A stretch of 64,000 nt of DNA from assembly GCA_039881045.1 (NCBI GenBank), contig JAYWVB010000033.1, positions 1 to 64,000 of the forward strand, written 5' to 3'. The stretch comes from Chaetomium olivaceum. Taxonomy: Eukaryota; Ascomycota; Sordariomycetes; Sordariales; Chaetomiaceae. Under the pieces are notes generated by a model, which saw only the letters and a program-made list of their open reading frames with translations, did no database searches and was not told where the DNA came from. The position numbers and the translations under genes were made by a program. Of the stretch, positions 43,644-53,907 are shown piece after piece. Each line of letters starts with the position of its first letter. Within the stretch, counting starts at the first letter, position 1.

Positions 43644-45500
43644 CTAATCCCTAATCTCCCACAACCGAATCTTGCCCACATCATTCCCCACCGCCAACAC
43701 ATCGCTCCCCGCGCTGAACGCCACCGCCGTGATCCGCCCCAGCGGCGTCTGCTCCGTCGGCCAGTTGCGGTAGACGGTGCAGCTAGGCAGGTGCACCAGG
43801 CGAAGCGCGTCCTTCTTGTGGAAGCTGCCAAAGGCCAGCAGCTGGCCGTCGGGCGCAAACGTCACCACCGAGATGGACGTCGTCAGCTGCTCGAACGACC
43901 GCGTCGGCGGCGGCAGCTTCTTGATCTCCACCGCGGCGGCGGGGGCATCCGCCTTGGCCGTCTGCTTGCCGGTCGGCTTAACCAACAGCTCGTTGCGGTC
44001 ATAGACATTCAGCACGCCGCTGTTGGACCCGACCGCCACCCAGCGATGGCCGCCCAGCTCCGCCGGCCCGCCGCGCCCGCCCAGCGCCATGACCGTGCCG
44101 CCAATGGACCCCTCGTCACGCCAGATACCGACAGTGCGGCGCGTGGCCATGCTCCACTCGGCGACCTGGCCGTCCTTGCCGGCAATGGTCAAGCCCTCGC
44201 CGTCCGCCCACCACGCGAAATCCGCCACGCCGCCCCGCCCGTCGATGCGCGCTTGCGCGATCCACTGCATGGAGCCGACGCTGACAATGTTCAGCATGCC
44301 GCCGCCCCGCTTGTCGCTCGCGACCAGCGCCAGGTAGCGGCCGCAGGGGCTGACGCGGAAGCGCTCCATGGTGCGCTGCTCCTTCTGGTGGCCCTGGATC
44401 TTGGAGACCTTCTTGACGGTGCCGGACGACAGGTTCCAGCTGTGGAAGTAGCGGCGGCGGCCGGCGAAGACGACCTCGTCGCCTGCGGGCCCCACGAAGG
44501 CGGCGCGCCGCAGGTCGGTGCGCTTCACCTGTACGGAGGTTAGGGCGGGGTTGGGGACCGGGTAGGCAGCGGCGTCGATCTGGTGCAGGTACATGACCGA
44601 GGAGGTGCTGGAGGATAGCAGGATGGGTTGGGTGGGGGTGGAAGGCGAGGAGGAGACGCCGGCTTTGTGCGTGTCGGGGATGTCGCGGGTGCGCTGGATG
44701 TCGAGGGTTTCGGGGCGGAGCTTGCGCCGTTTGGTGGTTCGGGTGTTGTTGTCGGAGGCCGTCGGGGCGAAGGAGTTGGCGTCGCGGAGAAAGCTGTCCA
44801 GGGGTAGCGGGGCGTCGATGCTCTCGCCGTCGCTGTCTACTTCCATGTCTGAGGCGGAGTCGTCGTTCGAGGCGGCCGAGGAGCGGCGTCTTCTCCGTTT
44901 CGAGCCGGCGTTGGCGGCTTCGTTGGCCCATTCTGGGAGGGGGTAGAGACGGAGGTATTGTTGCCGTAACCGTCGTGCGTACTCGGTGCCACTCACGACA
45001 TCTTCTGCTTCGGTGTTTCTGAGTTTCCTGAGCCGTGTGGCTCCAGCCAGAGACACGGTCAACCGCTCGTCGTCGCTGTCCTCCCACGCGGGCGCTTCCT
45101 CTTCCTTTTCTTGTGGTCCCTGCCTCCCCTCAGGCAATTCAAGTTCCTCATCCGAGTCTCCCCCTGTGTCAAGCGTAAAGAGCATCGAGTCGGCGACATG
45201 CTCGTGGCCTGTGGCGGCAGCCTCATCTTCAGGCGCAACTTTTACGAGTGCCTTGGCATCGGTGACAGACGGAAGAAAGTCATCACGGAATAATTGCTCG
45301 CGGAATGTCTCCTTGCTCCCTAAGACGAAGCGCTCCAGCTCCTCCTCGTCGGAATCCTTGTCGAGCAACGCACTTTTCCTCGTAATTTCGGCGAAATCGT
45401 CGTCGTCCGAGGTGGAAAGGGCGTCATCTTCGTCAAAGTTGGCAAATGACCCCTCGTCGGAGGACAAGTCCTCTTGCTGTTCTTGGCGGCGCCTTGACAT
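43644..45500 (-). CDS. UTP18: U3 snoRNP-associated WD40 protein Utp18
   Basis: A component of the SSU processome (UTP-B complex) in the nucleolus, needed for 18S rRNA maturation. Single exon, 618 residues. Residues 1-170 are acidic (SSDEGSFANFDEDDALSTSDDDD) as in known Utp18. EYARRLRQQYLRLYPLPEWA, at about 165-185, is a conserved Utp18 element. From about 300 a WD40 propeller follows (SVMYLHQIDAAAYP, GRRRYFHSWNLSSG, FRVSPCGRYLALV, ADFAWWADGEGLTIAG, VAFSAGSDVLAVGNDVGKIR). It ends with the typical KIRLWEIRD. No frame breaks; length is normal for the family. Confidence 0.92.
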   Translation of the reverse strand: MSRRRQEQQEDLSSDEGSFANFDEDDALSTSDDDDFAEITRKSALLDKDSDEEELERFVLGSKETFREQLFRDDFLPSVTDAKALVKVAPEDEAAATGHEHVADSMLFTLDTGGDSDEELELPEGRQGPQEKEEEAPAWEDSDDERLTVSLAGATRLRKLRNTEAEDVVSGTEYARRLRQQYLRLYPLPEWANEAANAGSKRRRRRSSAASNDDSASDMEVDSDGESIDAPLPLDSFLRDANSFAPTASDNNTRTTKRRKLRPETLDIQRTRDIPDTHKAGVSSSPSTPTQPILLSSSTSSVMYLHQIDAAAYPVPNPALTSVQVKRTDLRRAAFVGPAGDEVVFAGRRRYFHSWNLSSGTVKKVSKIQGHQKEQRTMERFRVSPCGRYLALVASDKRGGGMLNIVSVGSMQWIAQARIDGRGGVADFAWWADGEGLTIAGKDGQVAEWSMATRRTVGIWRDEGSIGGTVMALGGRGGPAELGGHRWVAVGSNSGVLNVYDRNELLVKPTGKQTAKADAPAAAVEIKKLPPPTRSFEQLTTSISVVTFAPDGQLLAFGSFHKKDALRLVHLPSCTVYRNWPTEQTPLGRITAVAFSAGSDVLAVGNDVGKIRLWEIRD

Positions 45501-45868
45501 GGTGAATTGTTGTGAGAAACGTGGGATGTTTAGCTGAGAAGAACACCGAGGGGCAGATCACGGATCGCTGCGTTCACTTTTTTTTTCTGAGCTTGCATCG
45601 CAGCCTTGCAGAATGGTCGGCGCCAAGAGTTTACTAAGTGGGGCAGCGTAAAGCCAGGGTCAATTGTCAGCCTCGCCCATGTTTCTAGTTAGGTAGACAG
45701 AATACACATGAGATGAAGTGAATGTGAGAGTTAATATTAGAATAACCCAAACTGGGCGTTCTATTCATCTCATCGCCAGATATATGGGATTCTTTAGCCT
45801 TTATCCAGTCAACCACTGCATCGCTGGGTATTATCGCAACCATTTTAACTCCATTCTCACCATCACTC
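45501..45868. other. Intergenic region between UTP18 and the GPI-protein gene
   Basis: About 370 bp holding the UTP18 upstream region and the 3' flank of the surface-protein gene, with a T run at 45578-45586. Nothing else was recognised. Confidence 0.5.
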
Positions 45869-46748
45869 TCACAACACCAACGCAGCAACCAAAGCCGCCA
45901 CACCAATCCAGCCCATCCCTCCCCTCCAGCTCGCCGCGCCGCTAGGGTTGGTCTCCACAGTAGTCGCATCGCCCGGCGCAAACATGACGGGCACACTGTT
46001 GTCCGCCGAGTCAAAAACCTCCTCGGGGCTGAGCAGCGGGTTGTCTAGCGCCGCACACGACGGCCGGTCGTCCCTCGCCGGGATGCTGTTGGTGACCGAG
46101 ATGGGCAGGTCAAAGATGGTGTAGTGGTCCTCGCCGTTGAGGCGGAAGGACTGGTGGATCGAGACCTAGAAACACAAACGCGTGAGTTTCCACAAGCTCA
46201 GTATGATAAAAGGGGGTGTGGCTGGCTGGCTTACGTTGTAGGCCCCCCGAGCAGTATCCCCCAAGCCCTCCTCCCCGCTGCCGTCGCCGACCAGGCAGTC
46301 GGGCCAGGTCCACTTCACGTGCTTCACGGTGCTGCCGGGCTCCTGGAACATGATGTCGCCCAGGCTGGCGTTGTTGGCCGAGGCGGTGCCGTTGGTGATG
46401 GTGAAGTTGTGCATGGTTCTGTAGCTGGACAGGAAGATGTCGATCTTGTGGATCATGCTGGGGCTGTCCTCGGGATAAGGGGGCAGCTGGAGCTTGCCGT
46501 TGATGGACACGTCCAGGGCGACTTCGATGAGGTCTTGGGGAGTCAATTAGTCACGTTGGATGGATGAGTGCATGGGAGGAGAGGGACGTACCCCCGCCGA
46601 GGGGTGTGTTCGGCTGAGGGGCATCGACGATAACCAGACCGGGGGTAAAGATCTGGCCGTTGGCGATGGTGAAGTTTAAGGCAGAGGCCATCTGGGCAGC
46701 AACCAGAAGGGCTGCCCCCGCGTATGTGGTCAGGGAGTTTGATGCCAT
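45869..46748 (-). CDS. Secreted, probably GPI-anchored surface protein
   Basis: Three exons (46592-46748, 46235-46533, 45869-46165) with introns of 58 and 69 bp that keep the phase, giving 250 residues. A signal peptide is clear (TTYAGAALLVAAQMASA, then LNFTIANGQIFTPG). The mature part has several N-glycosylation sites (NFTI, NGTA, NNAS), conserved WTWPDC and a second cysteine in DRPSCAALDNP. The end has a Ser/Gly/Ala small-residue region followed by a hydrophobic tail (GWIGVAALVAALVL), the usual GPI pattern. This resembles conserved hypothetical surface proteins of Pezizomycotina. No catalytic motif is evident, so the role is unknown. Confidence 0.75.
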
Positions 46749-47498
46749 ATCTTGAATCCTAAACTAAAATTACAATAACCGTGGGGCCGTAATAAAAGGC
46801 TTGGGAAACAACCGCACGTAAAGAATAGTTGAATGCTAAAATTGTCGGGTGAAGGAGTGTACGAAGCGCAAACCGATGTCCGAACCTTCTAGGCTTCTAG
46901 AAAGGTCAAAGAACGAGAAGAAGATCGAAAAGAAGGCAAGCAACAGTCATGAAGATGCTGGAGGGCATCGCGACCCCTAAATAACGAAACGAAATTAAGA
47001 GGATGGGCTAACAGCAACCGGGTTCGCTTCCTGTCTTGTCCCGGATCCGCTCCCGCGAGTGTGGGATGCCGCATCCATGTCGACCAGATCGGGTGTACTG
47101 GAACCGAGGACTAAACAACCGACTTTGACGATTAACTAAATAGGTATTTGAGTTCAAAAAGTTCAAAGAGGGGGCATAAATGATTCGCATGATTCGCAGT
47201 TGGCGACAGCAAGAGCCGCAGAAAGAACCGGGGGTCAGTGCACCTCCACGCTGTGATGCCGCCGTCGTGTCGCCCAAGCTGTTTGTGGAACGGGTAGGAC
47301 GGAAATGTCTCTCATCATGCACGTTGAAGGGTTTCAGATTGACCGAAATTCCTGGGCCTGGCACCAGTCCTGATCTGGTAAGCTTCAACGTTGAGCGTGG
47401 GGCATCCGCGATGCAGGGCCGAACCTGCCGGTGCCGCACAGGCCATGCTTTAGAGGTATGAAAGGACCCTCGGAGCTGCTGGCTGGTTTCCAGTAACT

Positions 47499-47514
47499 GG
47501 TACAGATCTGTACC
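47499..47514. repeat. Perfect 16-bp palindrome GGTACAGATCTGTACC
   Basis: A complete inverted repeat without spacer in intergenic DNA. A second imperfect one (TGTACTTCGTACA) lies about 15 bp further on. It could be a binding site or chance. Confidence 0.7.
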
Positions 47515-47694
47515 GTCCATAACCTGGGCTGTACTTCGTACAAGCATTGCAATCGTGTCGTTAGGTAACCGTTCTGACAAGACCGATCCCTTTTGTTACC
47601 ACGAAATTGAACAAAATAGACAATTGTGGCAAGCAGCCCCGTGTCCAAAAATGAAGAAAATCCTGACCCTTCCCGTACCTGTGAGCCCAAAGTA

Positions 47695-47710
47695 ATGTAT
47701 GTACATACAT
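47695..47710. repeat. Perfect 16-bp palindrome just downstream of the DUF4246 stop
   Basis: ATGTATGTACATACAT, 12 bp beyond the stop codon at 47723. It may be a 3' UTR element; TATGTA-like sequences occur near fungal poly(A) sites. Confidence 0.6.
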
Positions 47711-47722
47711 ACTAAGACGCCC

Positions 47723-49716
47723 TCAGTGCTCGCAAAAGTTCCACTCGGCCTCTCTCACAACCCCATCCACCGCACTATCCAGCCTCGTACGCTCCTCCAT
47801 CAGCTCCAGCCGCAGCTCCTTGGCCTCCTCCCGTGAAAACACCCAGTCCATCTCCTTGCGTACCATATCCTGCAGCTCGCGCGGCAGCCTCGCAATCATG
47901 CTGCTCCCCACCTCCCGCGGGTCCGAGTCCACATCCCCGCCGCCGCCGCCGCCGGAGAACCACCACTCCTCCTGTTGCGGCGCCACGTTGGCCGTGCTGA
48001 TGACGGGCACGTGGGGGTCGACGAGGAACAGCGCCAGGATCTTGCGGTGGCCCGGCTTCGTCTTGTCGGCGAGCTCAAACGGCGCGACGCGGTGCTGGTA
48101 CACGTTGGGGAACGCGAGCAGACGGCCCTCAGGCGTGGTGGTGCGCCCGAGGTTCTGCAGTGTGTTGCCCCCTGCGTCGATGGCAAGGATGCCCTCGATG
48201 GCGTGGTAGTCGTTCTGCAGGTGGTCGAGCTCGAGGGAGAGCTGCTCCTGGTTGGCCGAGGTGCGGAAGGCGAGGTGGGACGGGGTGATGTTGGCGCTGT
48301 CGTAGTAGTAGAGTGCTGTCGCGCAGATGTGCTCGTTGAGCTGGCCCTCGACGTGCCAGGACCCGCCCGGGTAGGTCGGTTTGTCCGGGGTGAGGTGGAT
48401 GTTGGCTAGCTTGACGATGACCTGGATGCGCGAGACGGGCTCTTGCGCGGCGATCCTCGTGCCGCCGCTCTGCTGCTTGCCGATGTCGAAGAGCCTCTCT
48501 CCCTTCTCCTTGCGGAAGTTGGCGCTGGTGATCTCGGGTAGCTCGCTGAAGGGGGTCGGTTCCGGCTGGGGGCAGGGATGCATCCGGTGGTACCATGCGA
48601 AATCCTTGGCTTTGGCCGGGTGGTCGTCGTCGAGGTGCCACCACTCGTGATTGGGGGGGCGCGGTGGTTCGTCCGGATCGAGAGGCCTGTCCTCCGGCTC
48701 GCAGTTGCATTCGGTTTCACCGGGCTCAGCCGCCTGACACACCTTGGTGGCCGAGGTGTACGTGATGCGCTTTCTCGTGCGCTGCTCGCCCTCGTGTGGC
48801 CACCGGTAGATGAAGTCCCAGAGAGGCAGGCTCTTTTTGATGAACTTCTCAATGACACTGTAGAGGTCGCGGTGGTGCTCAGGGTGCAGGTTGTTGATGT
48901 AGCTCACCATCTTGGGGCTCTCTCCGGTGATGTCAACCTCGCAGGGGAGCCATTGGAAGCGCTTAGACCAGATGTTAGTGCTCCTCTGATGAGGCCAATA
49001 GCTCGCGGACTCAGGGAGCGGTCCCAAGTCAGGCTCCGGGATGACCTCTCCAGCGCCGCACGCCTCGAGGCAGTTGTCCAAGGTGATGAGCCGGTCTGAG
49101 ACGATGTGCGAGCGGCCAAAGACGAGGGGGCAGAGGGAGGGGTGGACGAGGTCGAGGACCTTGTCGTCGCTCCGAGGGTGCCAATCCTTCTCGCCGTCCG
49201 GGACATTCTCGAGAGGAGCAACGGCACGCCTAAGTTCCTGCTTGAGGTCCTCCGAGACGACGGTGTCAGACTTGAGGACTATGCCGGAGACGTCAAAAAC
49301 GGGGACCAGGCCGGTCGCTTTGAAGAGCTTCGCCTTGCTCTGGAGTTCCAGGACGATCTTGCCCACGTTGGTCAGCTCAAGAGCGTAGGTAGACAACTAG
49401 AGACAAGACTCACATGCTCCCACATCTGTTCCGAGCACGGGCCGCCCTGATCGAAGCCGGTAACCTCCTTCCAGGGCACCGTCTCGAGCTCGGCCTTCCA
49501 TTTGGCGAGGATCTCGTGGTCAAAGACCTTGGTGTGCCAGTCGGGCTTGTTGGTGATCTGTTCGACGACCCAGAGCATGAAGACCTCTCGAATACTCAGG
49601 GTTGCCGCCGCCCACTCTCCCGGCAGAAAGCTCGGGAAACGGCTGTCGGTCCACCAGCCGTTGTCCCTGAGCGGCAGACCGAACCCGGGCCGCTTCAGGG
49701 GTTCCATTTCCGCCAT
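47723..49716 (-). CDS. DUF4246-family protein
   Basis: A large fungal protein family of unknown activity, 645 residues here. Exons are 49414-49716 and 47723-49357, split by a 56-bp intron (GTGAGT...GCTGACC...AAG). This choice gives the smooth join QMWEH-IVLELQSKAKLF. Family landmarks: FGLPLRDNGWW near the N-terminus, VFDVSGIVLKSDT, LVHPSLCPLVFGRS, FQWLPCEVDI, and YINNLHPEHHRDLYSVIEKF. Further on are SRIQVIVKLANIHLTPDKP, YPGGSWHVEGQLNE, FPNVYQHRVAPF and RKILALFLVDP. The HVEGQ and QHRV histidines resemble the metal-binding pattern of 2-oxoglutarate/Fe(II) oxygenases, so an oxygenase fold is possible but unproven. The poly-Gly stretch near the C-terminus comes from a GCC repeat. Confidence 0.88.
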
Positions 49717-50840
49717 TATATGGCGTGTCTGAGGATGTCAGAGAAGCCTAGGTCAAGAATGGGAATGGCATCATGATTGGGAAGTGTCTGTTCAACTCAC
49801 GGCGATTTTAGACGAGCCTGGAGGCAATTGTGTGCTTTTCGAAGGAAGACCCTTGGTCATCTGGTATACTGATGCGATGCCGAGATAAAGATGGAGGTGA
49901 GATGAAATGGCGGCTCCCTTTTTATGCCACAGGAGACCGGCGCCTACTGTGTATGCGTCTTGAAGCCACCAGCCAGTGGACAGTGGTGCCTGGCCTGCCT
50001 GGACATCCTGGTCGAAAATAGGCAATGGCTGCGATAATGCTTGATCAAATCAGTTAACGACAAAGCCCCTACTATGCATTGGCCAGAGATTGACGAGTGC
50101 AAAATGCGGATCGAAGCGTCGGATCGGCGAGGAAAGAAAAGGATCAGAAATGCAATTGTCACTCCCGCTCACAGGGCTGATGTCAGTCAAGCAGAGCGCC
50201 AGGAAGCATTCGGCAGTGGCGTTGATTGGTCAATGTAAGCCGATCACCCTCTGACCAAAAAAAGCCGAATTCGGAAAACAAGCAAGAAGAAATCAAGCAG
50301 AGGTCAAGGATGAAAGAAAACCGAGAAAGAAGAATTAAATGAATAATTAAAAGAAATAAATCGAATAAGTTAGAATATAGATAGAGTAAACAAACCTCCT
50401 ATCAGTGTCCGGATAGTATTCGTTTGGTTTCTCCTCCAGGTTTGGTTGGCATCTACACTTGAAGTTCGTCTTTTTTTGTCCATAGCGTAGGGTGCCGATG
50501 AAAGGCGAGAGCTTCTCCGCTTGCTTCCATCTCAGCTCTCACCACACCACCACCTTCCACCTTGGGAGTAACACTTCAGAGAAATTCCCCATAAAATCCA
50601 CTATATTTTGAGGGGCCACTGAATCCGGAGTCACTTTTCGGGAATTAATAACCTAAGGTACCGTGTACTCTATCACAACCCCACATCGAAAATATAACGA
50701 AAAGGGAAAACATCACGTTCCCCTCCCCGCTCCTTCTCAAATCTCAAAGTAAACAAGCAACCATTCCACCGAGCCACTCGGTGCTCTCCTAACTGCTAAC
50801 AAACACTCTATCTCAACATCTATAACACCCGGGAGGCACC
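49717..50840. other. Divergent intergenic region of DUF4246 and PsuG-PsuK genes
   Basis: About 1.1 kb between two divergent starts. It contains the third copy of the possible dispersed repeat (50220-50490), with an AT-rich stretch at 50330-50395. The last 250 bp is a C/A-rich leader. Confidence 0.5.
50220..50490 (+). repeat. Possible dispersed repeat, copy 3
   Basis: Starts GATTGGTCAATG, then TCTGACCAAAAAAAGCCGAA at 50250, an A/G-rich block, CCTCC and CTACACTTGAAGTTCG. It resembles copy 2 in block order. Confidence 0.35.
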
Positions 50841-53392
50841 ATGGCAATGGCAATGGCAACGGCAACACGTGCCCTCTCCCGGGTCCCAGGACACCACCAC
50901 CCCCTCCATCGCCGCCTGCTCTCCGCCCGCAGATTCACCACCACCACCACCACAACCACCACCACAACCACCACCCCCCCTCCTACCACCACCAGCCACC
51001 TCCACCCCCACCCCCCCTCAATCCCGCCCTCCCTCCTCAAACTCTCCCCCGAAGTCACCACCGCCCTAACCCGCAACCGCCCCCTCGTCGCCCTCGAATC
51101 CACCATCTACACGCACGGCGCGCTCGGCGGCACGCTGGCCCAAGAGCTCGAAGACGTGGTGCGCTCGCACGGCGCCGTGCCCGCCGTGTGCGGCATCCTG
51201 GCCGGCGTCCCCACCGTGGGGCTGACACCGCGCGAGATTGCGCGCATGGTGCGCGAGGGGTCGGCAAAGGCGTCGAGGCGGGACCTGGCGAGGCTGAGTG
51301 CGAATGCAGTTTTGCGGGAGACTGGTGAGGGGGCGGGGACCGGGGCCGGGGCGGGGCATGGGGGCACGACCATCTCGGGCACGATGGTGCTGGCGAGGTT
51401 GGCGGGCATCAGGGTTTTTGGCACTGGCGGGCTGGGCGGGGTGCATAGGGGCGGGGAAGACTCGATGGATGTGTCGGCGGATTTGACTGAGTTGGGGAGG
51501 ACAAGAGTTGCTGTGGTCAGTAGTGGGTGTAAGGGGTTTTTGGATATTCCGAGGACGTTGGAGTTCTTGGAGACGCAGGGGGCGTTGGTGGCGACGTTTG
51601 CGGACGGGCGGGAGGTGGTGGATGGGAAGGGGGTGGATTTCCCGGCTTTTTGGGCGCGCGAGAGTGGTGTGCCCAGTCCGTCAGTCGTGAGGGACGAAAG
51701 GGATGCCGCGGCGATTATCCTGGCGCAGGAGCGGTTAGGCGTGGAATCGGGGATGTTGTTTGCGAACCCGATCCCGGAGGAGGCGGGGATTCCGAGGAAG
51801 GAGATGGAGCTGGTTATTGAGACGGCTGTGAGGGAGGCAACGGAGAAGGGATTCACTGGGAGTGCCAACACGCCGTATGTCCTCACCAGGATCAGGCAGC
51901 TCACGGAGGAGAGAAGCACTACGGCGAACGTAGCGCTGGTGCGGTCCAACGTGGCGCGTGCAGCCAAGATCTCGGTCGAGCTGGCAAAACTACTAGACGG
52001 GGCGCCGGTGACGGTCAAGGCGGCGCATTTGGGCGCTGACGGAACCACGCAAGCATCAACTCCGGCGGCCAAAGTCCAGTCAGTGGTAGATACAGCGGCC
52101 AAGCCAGAGGTAGGCCACTAGGATACCAATACACGCCAATGTTCGACTGACCGGGCCTAGGATCCCCATCCGGTGGACGTCCTCGTAGCAGGCTCAGTAG
52201 CCCTTGATTTGAACTGCGACTACGCTGGCGGTGCTGTGTCAGACAACAGCAAGACAGTGTCCCCAGCCCTGCACACATCCAACCCTTCCAGCATCAGCCA
52301 GTCCGTCGGCGGCGTCGGGCACAACATCGCCCTCGCAGCACACAGGATCAGCGGCGAAGGCAAGGTCCGTCTATGCAGCATGGTCGGCGATGACATCGCC
52401 GGGTCGACCATCCTCTCCACACTCCGAGCCTCCGGCCTCGACACCTCCAGCATCCGCCAGCTCGCCGCCGCCGAATTCCCGTCCGCCCGCACAGCACAGT
52501 ACGTGGCCGTCAACGACGCCGACAAGAACCTCGTCATGGCCATGGCCGACATGGACATCTTCTCCACCCACTCCTTCCCCGCCGCGGACTGGACCTCCAC
52601 CGTCACCTCCTCCAAACCCAAGTGGCTCGTCGTCGACGCCAACTGGTCCGAGGCCGACATCCAGACCTGGCTGCGCGCCGGCGCCCAGCACGGCGCGCAA
52701 ACCGCCTTCGAGCCCGTCTCGGCCGCCAAATCCCAGCGCCTTTTCCCATCCCTCAACAAAAACAGCAAACCCGCCCTCGGCGTCTACCCGCGCCCCAGCG
52801 TCGCCCTCTGCACCCCCAACCAGCACGAGCTGCTGGCCATGTACGACGCGGCGCGCGCCCGCGGCTATCTCGAGCACGACGCCCCCTGGTTCGGCGTGCT
52901 GGACGGGTTCGGCATCATGGCCGGCGCGCGCGACCGCTTCGTGGACATCGCGGGGGCCGACGTCGCCGATTCGGGGGTGCCTGTGCAGTGCGTCAATCTG
53001 CTGCCGTATATCCGGACGATTGTGGCCAAGATGGGCGAGAAGGGCGCGCTGTTGGCCATGGTGCTGGGAAGGGGGGACCCCAGGTTGAAGGACCCGGACC
53101 AGGCGAGGTGGGTGGTGAGTCGGTCGATGAATGGGCATGGGGATGTGGGCGGGGTGTATATGAGGCTGTTTCCGGCGGTGGAGAGGGTGGAGGATGTGGT
53201 GTCGGTGAATGGGATCGGGGATACGTTTATGGGGTGTTGGTGGCGGGGTTGGCGATGGGGGGACAGGTGGGTGGGCTGATTGATGTTGCGCAGAGGGCGG
53301 CCGTGTTGACGTTGAGGAGTAAGGAGAGTGTGAGTGAGGAGGTTAGGGGGTTGAAAGGGGATTTGAGGAGGGCGGTTGAGGAGTCGAGGTGA
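50841..53392 (+). CDS. Pseudouridine-5'-phosphate glycosidase-PfkB kinase fusion, predicted mitochondrial (one-base frame break)
   Basis: Fuses the two steps of pseudouridine breakdown: kinase (pseudouridine to its 5'-phosphate) and glycosidase (to uracil and ribose 5-phosphate). Exons are 50841-52109 and 52161-53392 with a 51-bp intron joining in phase 0. Residues about 1-60 are Arg/Thr-rich with a poly-Thr run and resemble a mitochondrial presequence. PsuG part: LVALESTIYTHGALGG, GTTISGTMVLARLAGIRVF, TGGLGGVHRG, VSSGCKGFLDIPRTLE, FANPIPEEAGIP. PfkB part: VDVLVAGSVALDLNCDY, SVGGVGHNIALAAHR, VVDANWS, NQHELLAMY and the GIGDTFMG active-site aspartate. At G 53231-53234 one G is missing; with it the frame reads DTFMGVLVAGLAMGG and the whole CDS is exactly 834 codons including the stop. 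Confidence 0.88.
50937..50985. repeat. ACC trinucleotide tract encoding poly-threonine
   Basis: Imperfect ACC/ACA repeats in the predicted presequence of the PsuG-PsuK fusion. Confidence 0.8.
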
Positions 53393-53907
53393 TATATGAG
53401 GAGGTTATATTGTGAGGAGCAGGCTGCGCTAAGTGGTGTTGGACGTAGTGGTGTGTGTACGTATGTAAAGTTTGTTCTCGATCAGATACCAGTAGATTGT
53501 TTGTTACTACACTACTCAACTAATTAAGGGCTCGGATGGGAAGAAAGTAAACAACTAAAGCGGAGTCGCATTATCAACCACGGCTCATGACCTGGTGTTG
53601 ACCCCCCCTGAGCAACACAAATCCCGTTCCTAGCAATCAAGACACCAGCCCAATAAGGCAATTTGGCAAGACAGGCACGGGATGAAACGTGTGCAACGAA
53701 GCCTCCCAGATCTACTCAACTTCCCCGCATCATACCCAAACCCAACCTCGGCATCTTCCCGCATGAGGAGAGCTCCCCACATCTCCACCACTACCTTGTT
53801 CCTTGGCGGGTATCATTCCGGACTTAATTAAAGTCGATGGCCATCATATGCCTTCTACCCTCTTTCAAGTCACTGTAGCATACCCATTGAACCGGAGAAG
53901 CATCACA
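53393..53907. other. Intergenic region between PsuG-PsuK and SDR genes
   Basis: About 500 bp. An in-frame extension of the SDR from 53803 is possible but has no SDR similarity. Otherwise nothing was recognised. Confidence 0.5.

Larger units (their letters stand above)
46749..47722. other. Intergenic region with two perfect palindromes
   Basis: About 970 bp between the GPI-protein start and the DUF4246 stop. It contains the 16-bp palindrome at 47499-47514 and another at 47695-47710. No gene was recognised. Confidence 0.5.
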
